This document shows, in pieces, positions 1-6,696 of a stretch of DNA of 11,653 bases (the first letter of the stretch is position 1; each line of letters begins with the position of its first letter). Origin of the DNA: JBBRMG01 sp038230955 (GTDB taxonomy: Bacteria > Patescibacteriota > Doudnabacteria > UBA920); the NCBI GenBank assembly GCA_038230955.1, contig JBBRMG010000024.1:1-11653 (forward strand). The letters are read 5' to 3'. Under the pieces are notes generated by a model, which saw only the letters and a list, made by a program, of their open reading frames with translations, did no database searches and was not told the origin of the DNA. Position numbers and translations under genes: made by a program.

Positions 1-1
1 G

Positions 2-1825
2 AGTTATGTTATTGTGCCAATTGTTTATGAGAGTCGTTTATATGGGAGTATTGTTTTATGTTTTAAAAAACTAAAAGTTTTTTCCCAACAGGATGAAAGT
101 TTGTGCGAAGCAGTTGGAAACGCAATGGCTCAAACCATGACAATTAATGGTTTGCATCAAAACTTGCGGGAGATTAAGCAGATGATGGATTATACACCAG
201 AGCCGTTGTTGATTTTCGATCCCGTATCCCATCGCGTTTCCTATTTTAATAAAAGCTTGCTAGCCCAAGTTGGGTTGAATAGTGTGCAGTTGTCAAAATC
301 GCACATTGAAAGTCTTGTTCATCCATCGTTTCGTAAGACTTTCAAGAAGCGGCTGGACGGCATTGTCAGTGGAAAAGTGCTATCGTCGATTTTTGAAATC
401 TTTTTAAAACAGCCCAATAATTCTAAAACGCCAGTCGAAATCTACTTGCAATATATAATAAGTCGTCCTGGTCACCCGTCCCATATGGTAGCCATTATAC
501 GGGATGTCTCTGAACGCAAAAGGAGTGAAGAACTGATTCGCCACGCGGCTTTCCATGACTCGTTGACCGGTTTGCCAAACCGACTATTATTTACCCAACG
601 GCTGGCTGAAACGATGGAACAAGCTCACACTGAACGCAAAAAATTTGCAATATTATTTATGGATTTAGATCGATTTAAATTTATTAACGACATATTGGGT
701 CATGTCGCCGGAGACACGATATTACAACAAGCGGCAAAACGATTGCAGGCGAGTATTAAACGCAATGATATTGTTTGTCGGTTGGGCGGTGATGAATTTG
801 TGGTATTGCTTAAAAATATTCAATCGGTTAAGTCGATTGAAGCCATTGCCAATAGAATTCTAGGCGAGTTCCAAAAACCGTTCCGTTTGTCAGGGCAAGA
901 AATTTACGTCACTGTTTCTATGGGTGTAAGTAGTTATCCCAAAGACGGACGGGATATTGAATCTCTTATGAAGAACGCGGACAACGCACTATATCGAGCG
1001 AAAGAGAGCGGCGGCAATAGCTATCAGCATTATCATGAAAGTATTGCCATTCCTCAGCTTAGTCATTTGCAATTAGAAAAGCAGCTACGCTACGCCATTG
1101 CCAATAATCAGTTACGGTTGCATTATCAACCGATGTTTGATTTCAAAACCAAGGAAATTGTTAGCGTGGAAGGGTTGGTGCGGTGGGAGCATCCCACTAT
1201 GGGGCTAATTTTGCCAGGAGACTTCATTGCTCAAGCTGAACAGTCTGGTCTCATTGTGCAATTGGGCCAGTGGGTAATAAATGAGGCCAGCCGTCAATTA
1301 AAACTCTGGCGCAAGCAGGGATTTGCTGCTCCCGTCAGCATTAATGTTTCCCCGCGTGAGTTACTCCAGCGTAATGTGGTGACAAAAGTCAAAAAAACTT
1401 TGAAGCAGTACGGACTAAAACCAGCAGATATTGAATTAGAACTCACCGAAACTTTTTTAATAAAAAACATGGAAGCTTCGACCAGAATTTTGGAACAGTT
1501 CCGGGAGTTAGGGTTCAAGGTTTTCATCGATGATTTTGGTACCGGATACGCCTCGTTGAATTATTTGAAAAGGTTGCCAATTGATTATATTAAAATTGAT
1601 AAATCTTTTGTAAAAGACTGCGCCACCAACAACCAAGATGCCGGTATTATTGAGGCTATTATTGCTATGGCTCATCATTTAAATTTGAAAGTAGTGGCCG
1701 AGGGAGTGGAAACCGCCCAGCAATTAAAGTTTTTGCAATCCTGCAATTGTGACTTAATTCAGGGATATTACTATAGTCCGCCGATGACCCCCGAAGATAT
1801 GACTAAAATGTTCGAGAACGCTTAA
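2..1825 (+). CDS. GAF-PAS-GGDEF-EAL cyclic-di-GMP turnover protein, 5' truncated
   Basis: This is a predicted bifunctional c-di-GMP enzyme: the GGDEF half makes c-di-GMP and the EAL half hydrolyses it to pGpG. The reading frame is open to the left window edge. A GTG at 14 is possible, but residues 1-42 from there look like the last third of a GAF domain, so the real start lies outside the window. Numbering from the GTG: PAS about 52-168, GGDEF domain about 175-338, EAL domain about 350-600. The GGDEF signature is intact (258-262) and follows DLDRFKFIND (217-226). The I-site position reads KRND instead of RxxD, so product inhibition may be weak. The EAL signature reads EGL (386-388), but the other catalytic positions look intact: N444, ELTE 476-479, DDFGTGY from 506, K527, E563, Q583. 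No membrane segment is visible. It ends 57 nt before the response regulator gene. Domain assignment is secure; which activity dominates is unknown. Confidence 0.93.
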   Translation, partial: SYVIVPIVYESRLYGSIVLCFKKLKVFSQQDESLCEAVGNAMAQTMTINGLHQNLREIKQMMDYTPEPLLIFDPVSHRVSYFNKSLLAQVGLNSVQLSKSHIESLVHPSFRKTFKKRLDGIVSGKVLSSIFEIFLKQPNNSKTPVEIYLQYIISRPGHPSHMVAIIRDVSERKRSEELIRHAAFHDSLTGLPNRLLFTQRLAETMEQAHTERKKFAILFMDLDRFKFINDILGHVAGDTILQQAAKRLQASIKRNDIVCRLGGDEFVVLLKNIQSVKSIEAIANRILGEFQKPFRLSGQEIYVTVSMGVSSYPKDGRDIESLMKNADNALYRAKESGGNSYQHYHESIAIPQLSHLQLEKQLRYAIANNQLRLHYQPMFDFKTKEIVSVEGLVRWEHPTMGLILPGDFIAQAEQSGLIVQLGQWVINEASRQLKLWRKQGFAAPVSINVSPRELLQRNVVTKVKKTLKQYGLKPADIELELTETFLIKNMEASTRILEQFRELGFKVFIDDFGTGYASLNYLKRLPIDYIKIDKSFVKDCATNNQDAGIIEAIIAMAHHLNLKVVAEGVETAQQLKFLQSCNCDLIQGYYYSPPMTPEDMTKMFENA

Positions 1826-1826
1826 C

Positions 1827-1862
1827 TCATCATATTTTCATCATATTTTCTTAATATGATAA
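1827..1862 (+). promoter_or_regulatory. 11-bp direct-repeat array, candidate response-regulator box
   Basis: TCATATTTTC occurs at 1830-1839 and again at 1841-1850, exactly 11 bp apart. A degenerate third unit, TAATAT, follows in register at 1852-1857. One repeat per helical turn is the arrangement bound by OmpR/PhoB-family dimers such as PhoB. The array lies directly before the gene for such a regulator, and the same repeat with the same spacing recurs at 3643-3664. Binding by the encoded regulator is inferred. A -10 element could not be assigned securely; TATGAT at 1855-1860 is one option. Confidence 0.55.
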
Positions 1863-1882
1863 ACATGATTAAATAAAATTCT

Positions 1883-2560
1883 ATGATCATATTACTGATT
1901 GAGGATGAAAAGAAACAGGCTGAGTTCATTCAAAAAGCGTTAGAGCAGGACTATTATAAGGTAGATGTTTCATACGATGGGGAAGACGCATTGCAAAAAA
2001 TAGAAGTCCGCGACTACGATATGATTATTGTGGATTTGAACCTACCTAAAATTGAGGGCGGTGAATTAGTGAAGCGTATTCGAGAATTAGGTTTAAAAAC
2101 TCCAGTTTTAGTGCTTACGGCTAATGATGACATTGAAACCAAAGTGGCTAATTTGGACCACGGAGCAGATGATTATTTAACTAAACCGTTTGCTTTAGAG
2201 GAGTTACTGGCTCGCACCCGCGCTTTGCTCCGTCGTGAAGCGGTACCAATCCCTCAAACACTGAAGCAAGGAAATTTGGAACTAATGTATTCCACTCATG
2301 AGGTGAAAGTCGAAGGCAAAATTGTGAAACTGACCAAAAACGAATTTCGCCTGCTAGACTTTTTGTGCCGCGTCCCCGAACGAGTCTGCACTCGTGCTAT
2401 GATTGAGGAGCACGTTTGGGGTTACAATAGCGAAAACAATAGTAATGTGATTGAAGCTTCTATATATAATTTGCGCAGGAAACTGGGTAAATCAAACAAA
2501 GGATTAATCCAAACGGTGCAAAATATTGGGTATCGTTTAAAGAAACCAGCCAATGCCTAA
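1883..2560 (+). CDS. OmpR/PhoB-family response regulator
   Basis: This is a two-component transcription factor of 225 residues, the usual length for the family. The receiver domain (about 1-118) has the acidic pocket E7/D8, phospho-acceptor D51 in the motif VDLNLPKIEGG, switch residue T79 and K101 in LTKPF. The C-terminal winged helix-turn-helix (about 127-220) has the typical LTKNEFRLLDFL and IYNLRRKLG patterns and ends in a QNIGYRL hairpin. The start ATG has only an AT-rich leader and no Shine-Dalgarno, but it gives a canonical MIILLIEDE start. Its last 8 nt overlap the start of the histidine kinase gene, so the two are surely co-expressed as a cognate pair. An 11-bp-spaced direct repeat just upstream suggests autoregulation. 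The controlled signal is unknown. Confidence 0.95.
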   Translation: MIILLIEDEKKQAEFIQKALEQDYYKVDVSYDGEDALQKIEVRDYDMIIVDLNLPKIEGGELVKRIRELGLKTPVLVLTANDDIETKVANLDHGADDYLTKPFALEELLARTRALLRREAVPIPQTLKQGNLELMYSTHEVKVEGKIVKLTKNEFRLLDFLCRVPERVCTRAMIEEHVWGYNSENNSNVIEASIYNLRRKLGKSNKGLIQTVQNIGYRLKKPANA

Positions 2561-3650
2561 CACCTCGAATAAGAGCTTCCAGTCTCCACTGGATGATCCT
2601 GATTTCAGCAAAATATTATTAGAGCGTCTCGGTCAAACCGGGACGCTTGTGTTAGACGTTGAGGGTGCAATTTGCTATGTTAGCAAACGTACCGAACGAT
2701 TATTAGGGGCACCCCAAAAGAAATTATTAGGTCACGGTTTTTTTGACGTCATAAATATTCGCAATGACAAAGGCGAACAGATTTTTGAACGCAAGCACCC
2801 AGTATACCAGGCACTGCACGAGAGAGACTTTAATCAAGTCACTCCGTTTTTTACGACACTTAAATTAGAGGATGACTTGGTCCCTGTAGCGCTACGTGTC
2901 ATTCAAATGAGTGCAAAGCGGAAAATTACTGGCGTTATTGTGGAAATGCGGGAAGTCAAGCGCGTACTAAATGTGGGGGAGATGAAATCATTATTTGTCT
3001 CTTTTGCCGCCCATCAATTAAAAACTCCCAGTTCAATAGTGAAAGGATTTTTGGAGCTGATGATGCGCGAAGGGGAAAAAGCTTATTCACGTGATCAATG
3101 GTACAACTTGCAGTCGGCGTTTGAATCTAATGAAAATTTAATCCAATTGTCAAAAACTTTGCTTAACCTGACCCGCTTAGAAGGTGGCATGATTGAGCCC
3201 AAAATTGCTCCATTCAACCCGAATAGCGTCCTGCAAAGCAAAGTAGACGCGCATCGACCCTTTTTCAGCAAGAAACAACTGCAAGTAAAGCTAAACGCTA
3301 TTGATGGAGTGTTCCATACCGATGAACTATTTTTCTCGGAAATCTTCGACACTCTTTTTAGTAACGCTGTTAAGTATAGCCCGCCGGGAGCAATAATTAC
3401 AGTTGAGTGCAATGTGGCTAAGCACAAGATAGAAGTCATTGTTCGCGACCAAGGGGTGGGGATTAGTAAGGCAGAAGCAGAATTATTGTTTACTACCGCC
3501 AGTGACATTGATCCTGACCATGACAGCCATGGCTTAGGTTTGCTAATGGCAAAAAAGTATGTGACATTACTTGGTGGCACCATTGGATTAAGAGAACAGG
3601 ATGAGCCTGGCGCAGCACTTTATTTTATTTTACCAACTCCACTCATATAA
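2553..3650 (+). CDS. Soluble PAS-domain sensor histidine kinase
   Basis: This is a 365-residue HisKA/HATPase_c kinase and the likely partner of the response regulator it overlaps by 8 nt (ATGCCTAA). It has a PAS-like sensor region at about 22-135, then a DHp domain with H154 in FAAHQLKTP. The ATP-binding domain follows, with an N-box (N271 in SNAVKYSPPG), G1 box DQGVGI (299-304) and G2 box HGLGL (326-330). No hydrophobic segment long enough to span a membrane is present, so it should sense a cytoplasmic cue or a partner protein. The residue after the phospho-histidine is Gln, where Glu or Asp is usual. That position assists autophosphorylation in many HisKA kinases, so activity may differ. 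The F-box region is short. The ligand of the PAS domain cannot be read from sequence. Confidence 0.93.
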   Translation: MPNTSNKSFQSPLDDPDFSKILLERLGQTGTLVLDVEGAICYVSKRTERLLGAPQKKLLGHGFFDVINIRNDKGEQIFERKHPVYQALHERDFNQVTPFFTTLKLEDDLVPVALRVIQMSAKRKITGVIVEMREVKRVLNVGEMKSLFVSFAAHQLKTPSSIVKGFLELMMREGEKAYSRDQWYNLQSAFESNENLIQLSKTLLNLTRLEGGMIEPKIAPFNPNSVLQSKVDAHRPFFSKKQLQVKLNAIDGVFHTDELFFSEIFDTLFSNAVKYSPPGAIITVECNVAKHKIEVIVRDQGVGISKAEAELLFTTASDIDPDHDSHGLGLLMAKKYVTLLGGTIGLREQDEPGAALYFILPTPLI

Positions 3651-3664
3651 TTTTCATATTTCCG
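3643..3664 (+). promoter_or_regulatory. Second TCATAT direct repeat, 11-bp period
   Basis: TCATAT occurs at 3643-3648 and 3654-3659, 11 bp apart. Aligned over 21 bp with the array at 1830-1850, it matches at 16 positions. The first copy overlaps the kinase stop codon, and the pair ends just before a possible -35 (TTTACA, 3666-3671) of the GlsB-like gene. This position fits activation by a PhoB-type regulator overlapping the -35 region. Binding is inferred, not shown. Confidence 0.5.
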
Positions 3665-3665
3665 T

Positions 3666-3703
3666 TTTACAATTAAGTTGTGTTTAAGAATTAAAACAAA
3701 GGA
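3666..3703 (+). promoter_or_regulatory. Weak promoter and ribosome binding site of the GlsB-like gene
   Basis: TTTACA (3666-3671) is a reasonable -35. The matching -10 is poor: AATTAA at 3689-3694 after 17 nt, or TAAGAAT at 3685-3691. A weak -10 fits a promoter needing an activator. AAAGGA (3698-3703), 5 nt before the ATG at 3709, is one of the few clear Shine-Dalgarno sequences in the window. Confidence 0.4.
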
Positions 3704-3708
3704 TTTGT

Positions 3709-3981
3709 ATGGGTATAATTTTATACATTGTGTTTGGTGGTATTGCAGGTTGGTTAGCTTCCATTATTATGGGGGATAATGCTCGCATGGGGATTATTGC
3801 TAATATAGTTGTTGGTATTGTTGGTGCGTTTCTAGGCAGTTACATTATGTCATTCTTTGGTGGACCTGGCGTTTCTGGGTTCAACATCGTTAGTTTAATC
3901 GTTGCTGTGTTCGGTGCAGTTGTACTACTGTTTATTGTTAGCTTGTTCAATCGCCGCCGTGGCGGCGCTGCTGTTCGCTAA
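3709..3981 (+). CDS. GlsB/YeaQ/YmgE-family small membrane protein
   Basis: This 90-residue, very hydrophobic protein belongs to the family often labelled transglycosylase-associated, with a GlsB/YeaQ/YmgE link to stress response. It has three predicted membrane helices at about 2-20, 27-50 and 57-80. The family's glycine-rich pattern is visible: GGIAGWLASIIMG near the N-terminus and NIVVGIVGAFLGSYI in the second helix. A basic tail (NRRRGG) would sit on the cytoplasmic side. Length is normal for the family. It has its own Shine-Dalgarno, a likely regulated promoter carrying the same direct repeat as the response regulator gene, and a strong terminator after it. It is therefore probably a separately transcribed target of the adjacent two-component system. 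The biochemical role of the family is not established. Confidence 0.9.
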   Translation: MGIILYIVFGGIAGWLASIIMGDNARMGIIANIVVGIVGAFLGSYIMSFFGGPGVSGFNIVSLIVAVFGAVVLLFIVSLFNRRRGGAAVR

Positions 3982-3992
3982 AATTGTCTTTT

Positions 3993-4023
3993 AAAAAAGC
4001 CACCGCATAGGTGGCTTTTTTTT
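3993..4023. terminator. Intrinsic terminator, probably bidirectional
   Basis: A perfect stem is formed by AAAAAAGCCACC (3993-4004) and GGTGGCTTTTTT (4010-4021) around the 5-nt loop GCATA, followed by further T residues. The A-tract on the left gives a T-tract on the other strand. It can therefore end the GlsB-like gene on + and the five-gene operon ending with the formyltransferase gene at 4060 on -. Confidence 0.92.
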
Positions 4024-4059
4024 ATTCCAGGCGATTTTCTTTGCTATTCTAGGGGAATG

Positions 4060-5076
4060 TCATTGAAATCTCTGGCCGATAAAATCTGGTCTACCATTGG
4101 TAAAAGATTTAATGTCAGTCGGTTTTTGCCCCTCTAATTGAACTGTCACTAATTCTAGTTGTGATGATTCGCCACATTGCACGGTAATCCTGCCGTCAGA
4201 ATTTTTTGTAATTGTCCCTGGTGTAGTAGGCTTAAGAGGGGTGACTGAAGTGTCGGAAACAACAGATTCAATGGAATTGCCTGAGTCGGCTTGAGCAATT
4301 ACTGGATGACAAGATAATATCTTTAAGGTTTTGTCTTGCCAGGTCGTCCAAATGCCCGGCCAAGTTTGAAAGGCTCGATAGCGGTTATAAATGGTGCCGG
4401 CGGATTGAGTCCAGTCAATGCGGCCATCAATTTTATGAATCATTCCGGTCGGGGTAGCTTGGGCATGGTCTTGTTCCCGCAACGGTATTTTCCCTGCCGC
4501 ATATTGGGGCAATAGGCGAGTCAGTAAAACCGCTGATTGCTGGGCCATGCGATGAGATAAGGTGGCAAAAGTGTCATCTGACTGAACAATAGTGTCTTCT
4601 TGAGCCACAATCGGGCCGTGGTCCATTAGTTCATCTAACACAAAAATAGTTGTAGCGGTAGTCGTCTCGCCATTAAGTAGCGCCCATTGAATGGGGGCGG
4701 CTCCTCGGTATTGAGGCAGTCGAGAAAAATGCACATTGAGAGTTTTTAATCGAGGCATATTTATTACCTCTAGAGGCAGAATTTTACCGTAGGAAACGAC
4801 AATAAAAATATCGGCGTTCAGCTGTTCTAATTTTTCCCGCAACTCGTCATTCTTTTTTACTTTTTCTGGTTTGAAAATAGTAAAGCCCATATCCGTAGCG
4901 GCTTGCGCGACTGCGGAGGGAGATATAATTTGCTTGCGACCAATAGCCGCATCGGGTGATGTGACCACTGCAACAATCTCATTCTCTGCATCAAGCGCCT
5001 GGAGTATAGGGATGGCGACGTCGGATGTGCCGAAAAACACTATTTTCAGCCGCTCTATTGAGGGAGAATTAATCAT
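4060..5076 (-). CDS. fmt: Methionyl-tRNA formyltransferase
   Basis: Transfers a formyl group from 10-formyl-tetrahydrofolate to the Met of initiator Met-tRNA. The N-terminal Rossmann-like domain (about 11-205) begins with KIVFFGTSDVAIPIL. It carries the catalytic set N114 and H116 (LNVHFSRLPQYRGAAPIQ) and D152 (MDHGPI). The C-terminal OB-like domain (about 212-338) includes the family pattern YNRYRAFQTWPGIWT. At 338 residues it is longer than the usual ~310-315. The excess is a short N-terminal extension and a Ser/Thr/Asp-rich insertion at about 262-285 in the tRNA-binding domain. It is the last gene of the - strand operon, 13 nt after the exonuclease gene and before the terminator at 3993-4023. 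Deformylase, its functional counterpart, is encoded three genes upstream. No clear Shine-Dalgarno is visible. Confidence 0.96.
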   Translation of the reverse strand: MINSPSIERLKIVFFGTSDVAIPILQALDAENEIVAVVTSPDAAIGRKQIISPSAVAQAATDMGFTIFKPEKVKKNDELREKLEQLNADIFIVVSYGKILPLEVINMPRLKTLNVHFSRLPQYRGAAPIQWALLNGETTTATTIFVLDELMDHGPIVAQEDTIVQSDDTFATLSHRMAQQSAVLLTRLLPQYAAGKIPLREQDHAQATPTGMIHKIDGRIDWTQSAGTIYNRYRAFQTWPGIWTTWQDKTLKILSCHPVIAQADSGNSIESVVSDTSVTPLKPTTPGTITKNSDGRITVQCGESSQLELVTVQLEGQKPTDIKSFTNGRPDFIGQRFQ

Positions 5077-5089
5077 GTTGAAAGTGAAA

Positions 5090-5650
5090 TTAGGCTTTAA
5101 GGTTTTTCATCACATGTCGCAAGATTTCTGCTTCCACTCTGCAGTCAACCAAAGCATCATGTAGAGGGGGAGATTCTATTTTAAACAACTTCATCATTGT
5201 TTCTAAACTAAACCCACCAAAATTCTTTTTGCTTGTTAGGCCACCACTTTTAGCTAAGTAAGCATACATGACCCCCCAAATGTTAAAGAAGTGGTGGTCG
5301 AACGGAAATTTCATCCCAGCTTTATTATAGGTTGCGGATAAAAAAGTAATATCTAATACGCCACCGTAATAAGCGAGAATGACATCGTGACCGAAAGTTT
5401 TATCGAACTTGCGGATGACGGTACTAACCGATGGGGCGGTTTTTATCTGATCGTAGCTAATACCACTAACTGCTACAGACTCCGGGTCTCGATTTTTCCA
5501 CTTAGTCGGTTTTATAAAAGAATTAAAATGCTTTTTTTCTTTCAAGGTTTTGCGATCCAATAGCACGCCGGCAATTTGAGTAATTTCATTTTTGGCTGGG
5601 TCAAGACCACTAAATTCAGCATCAATCAACAATATATCTTTGTTAAACAT
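5090..5650 (-). CDS. DEDDh 3'-5' exonuclease, DnaQ/RNase T/oligoribonuclease type
   Basis: A 186-residue single-domain exonuclease with all five DEDDh positions: D10 and E12 in LIDAEFSGLDP (Exo I), D100 in GGVLDITFL (Exo II), and H164 and D169 in LHDALVDCR (Exo III, HxAxxD). These residues bind two metal ions and remove nucleotides from 3' ends. The size matches free-standing family members such as oligoribonuclease and RNase T, not a polymerase-fused proofreading domain. Whether it acts on DNA, RNA or very short RNAs cannot be told. Its ATG directly abuts the stop codon of the preceding gene (TAAATG), a full-length paralogue lacking the catalytic residues. Such tight linkage predicts translational coupling and roughly equal amounts of both proteins, so a mixed dimer is possible. 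Confidence 0.9.
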   Translation of the reverse strand: MFNKDILLIDAEFSGLDPAKNEITQIAGVLLDRKTLKEKKHFNSFIKPTKWKNRDPESVAVSGISYDQIKTAPSVSTVIRKFDKTFGHDVILAYYGGVLDITFLSATYNKAGMKFPFDHHFFNIWGVMYAYLAKSGGLTSKKNFGGFSLETMMKLFKIESPPLHDALVDCRVEAEILRHVMKNLKA

Positions 5651-6187
5651 TTAAGCGTCTTTAATGATTTTACGAAAAATTTCTGCACCCAAACGCACTC
5701 GCTCTAGAGAGTTGTGCCGGTTTTTCTGTTTTAAGTTAAAGTAATCTAAGAAAGTGTTGAATGTCGGCATTTTTTTTATTCCGTAATTCAGAGTGTAAAT
5801 GTAACCTAGCGTCCATAGGTCAAGAATATGGTTATTATAATCAAATGGCACAATCGCTTTTTTAAATGCGGTTTTTAAAAACAAAACGTTGGACAAGTTG
5901 TAGGTGGCCAGCAAGGCTTGATTGCCGAAATGCAAATGAAATTGTTTGATGACGTCGTAAATCTTCGGGCTCTTACGCATTGTCTCGTAGGGGATGCCAA
6001 GCAATTCTGCGTGCTGGGCAATGGTCCCTTCCAACATGCTAATGCGAATGTAGCTATTAAAAAAATCCTTTTCTAGCAAGTTATCTTTATCAATCAACAC
6101 TGCGGATAATTGGATAATACTGTCTTTATCGCTTTCAGGCCCGGTAGTTTGAATTTCGAATAGCAGGATGTCTTTTATAAATTTCAT
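5651..6187 (-). CDS. Inactive DEDDh exonuclease paralogue (predicted pseudoenzyme)
   Basis: This 178-residue protein aligns along its whole length with the exonuclease encoded immediately downstream. Shared landmarks are KDILL near the start, FNS(F/Y)I, GI.Y, then P..... VI..F...FG, and AEI(L/F)R near the end. The catalytic residues are replaced: the Exo I DxE is E11-x-Q13 (LLFEIQTTG), the Exo II Asp is N100, and the last Exo III Asp is R163 (HNSLER), with only H158 kept. The frame is intact and codons look normal, so this is a maintained protein rather than a decaying gene. It starts 3 nt after the deformylase stop and ends flush with the next start codon. A structural, RNA-binding or regulatory partner of the active paralogue is the simplest inference. 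Nuclease activity by the usual mechanism is unlikely. Confidence 0.83.
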   Translation of the reverse strand: MKFIKDILLFEIQTTGPESDKDSIIQLSAVLIDKDNLLEKDFFNSYIRISMLEGTIAQHAELLGIPYETMRKSPKIYDVIKQFHLHFGNQALLATYNLSNVLFLKTAFKKAIVPFDYNNHILDLWTLGYIYTLNYGIKKMPTFNTFLDYFNLKQKNRHNSLERVRLGAEIFRKIIKDA

Positions 6188-6190
6188 AAA

Positions 6191-6682
6191 TTATTCTAGG
6201 TATTTTGGAAGTAAGTCTTGGCCTTGGCTGATTTTGCCTAATTTGTCGATTATAAGTTCGCCGTGCAAGTGGTCAATTTCATGTTGCAGAACGCGAGCTA
6301 AAAAAGTATCATCGCTAATGGTAAATTTTTTTCCCTTTAGGTCATATGCTTCCATTGTTATTTTGCGAGGGCGCTCTACCGCGCCAAATACACCGGGCAT
6401 AGACAGACAGCCTTCATCTAATGTGGCCATTTCCTTTGATCGCGCTGTAATTTTAGGATTGATAATAACGAACGGGGGAATTTCTGCTTCTTCTAAATAG
6501 ATTAGTGCCACGTTTAAGTTTTTGCTAATTTGGGGCGCGGCTAGCCCAACACCTTTAGCTTTTTTGACCGTGTCTAACATGTCGCGGATTAAACGAAGGT
6601 CATCTTTTTTTAAAGGAAACATAAGGTCTTCTACCGGTCTCCGGAGTACATGGGACGGCAACATGGAAATAGGAAGATTCAT
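6191..6682 (-). CDS. def: Peptide deformylase
   Basis: Removes the N-formyl group from nascent polypeptides, using a metal ion in the cytoplasm at the ribosome exit. All three family motifs are present: GVGLAAPQ (44-51), EGCLS (90-94) with metal ligand C92, and QHEIDHLHG (133-141) with ligands H134 and H138 and catalytic E135. At 163 residues it has normal length, and the N-terminal LPSHVLRRP pattern supports the ATG at 6682. It lies 14 nt after the 87-aa gene and 3 nt before the inactive exonuclease gene. Formyltransferase in the same operon supplies the formyl group it removes, so the operon covers both ends of the N-formyl-Met cycle. Confidence 0.96.
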   Translation of the reverse strand: MNLPISMLPSHVLRRPVEDLMFPLKKDDLRLIRDMLDTVKKAKGVGLAAPQISKNLNVALIYLEEAEIPPFVIINPKITARSKEMATLDEGCLSMPGVFGAVERPRKITMEAYDLKGKKFTISDDTFLARVLQHEIDHLHGELIIDKLGKISQGQDLLPKYLE

Positions 6683-6696
6683 TTTCTAGACTAGGT

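Noticed and set aside
14..16. GTG at 14 as the true start of the c-di-GMP protein
   Set aside because: The frame is open upstream and the encoded residues begin in the middle of a GAF-like domain, so the gene is cut by the window edge.
1294..1527. Open frame on the - strand inside the EAL domain
   Set aside because: Lies wholly antisense to a strongly conserved domain, has a composition unlike real proteins and no family pattern.
3095..3583. 162-codon - strand frame inside the histidine kinase gene
   Set aside because: Antisense to the DHp and ATPase domains; Ser/Leu-rich shadow sequence with no recognisable motif.
4871..5164. + strand frame across the start of the formyltransferase gene and the exonuclease end
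   Set aside because: Shadow of two well-supported - strand genes; no promoter or motif.
5651..6187. Inactive exonuclease paralogue as a pseudogene
   Set aside because: Full length, no frameshift or internal stop, tightly coupled to both neighbours; a maintained pseudoenzyme fits better.
6168..6500. + strand frame antisense to the deformylase gene
   Set aside because: Covers the deformylase catalytic motifs on the other strand; no supporting signal.
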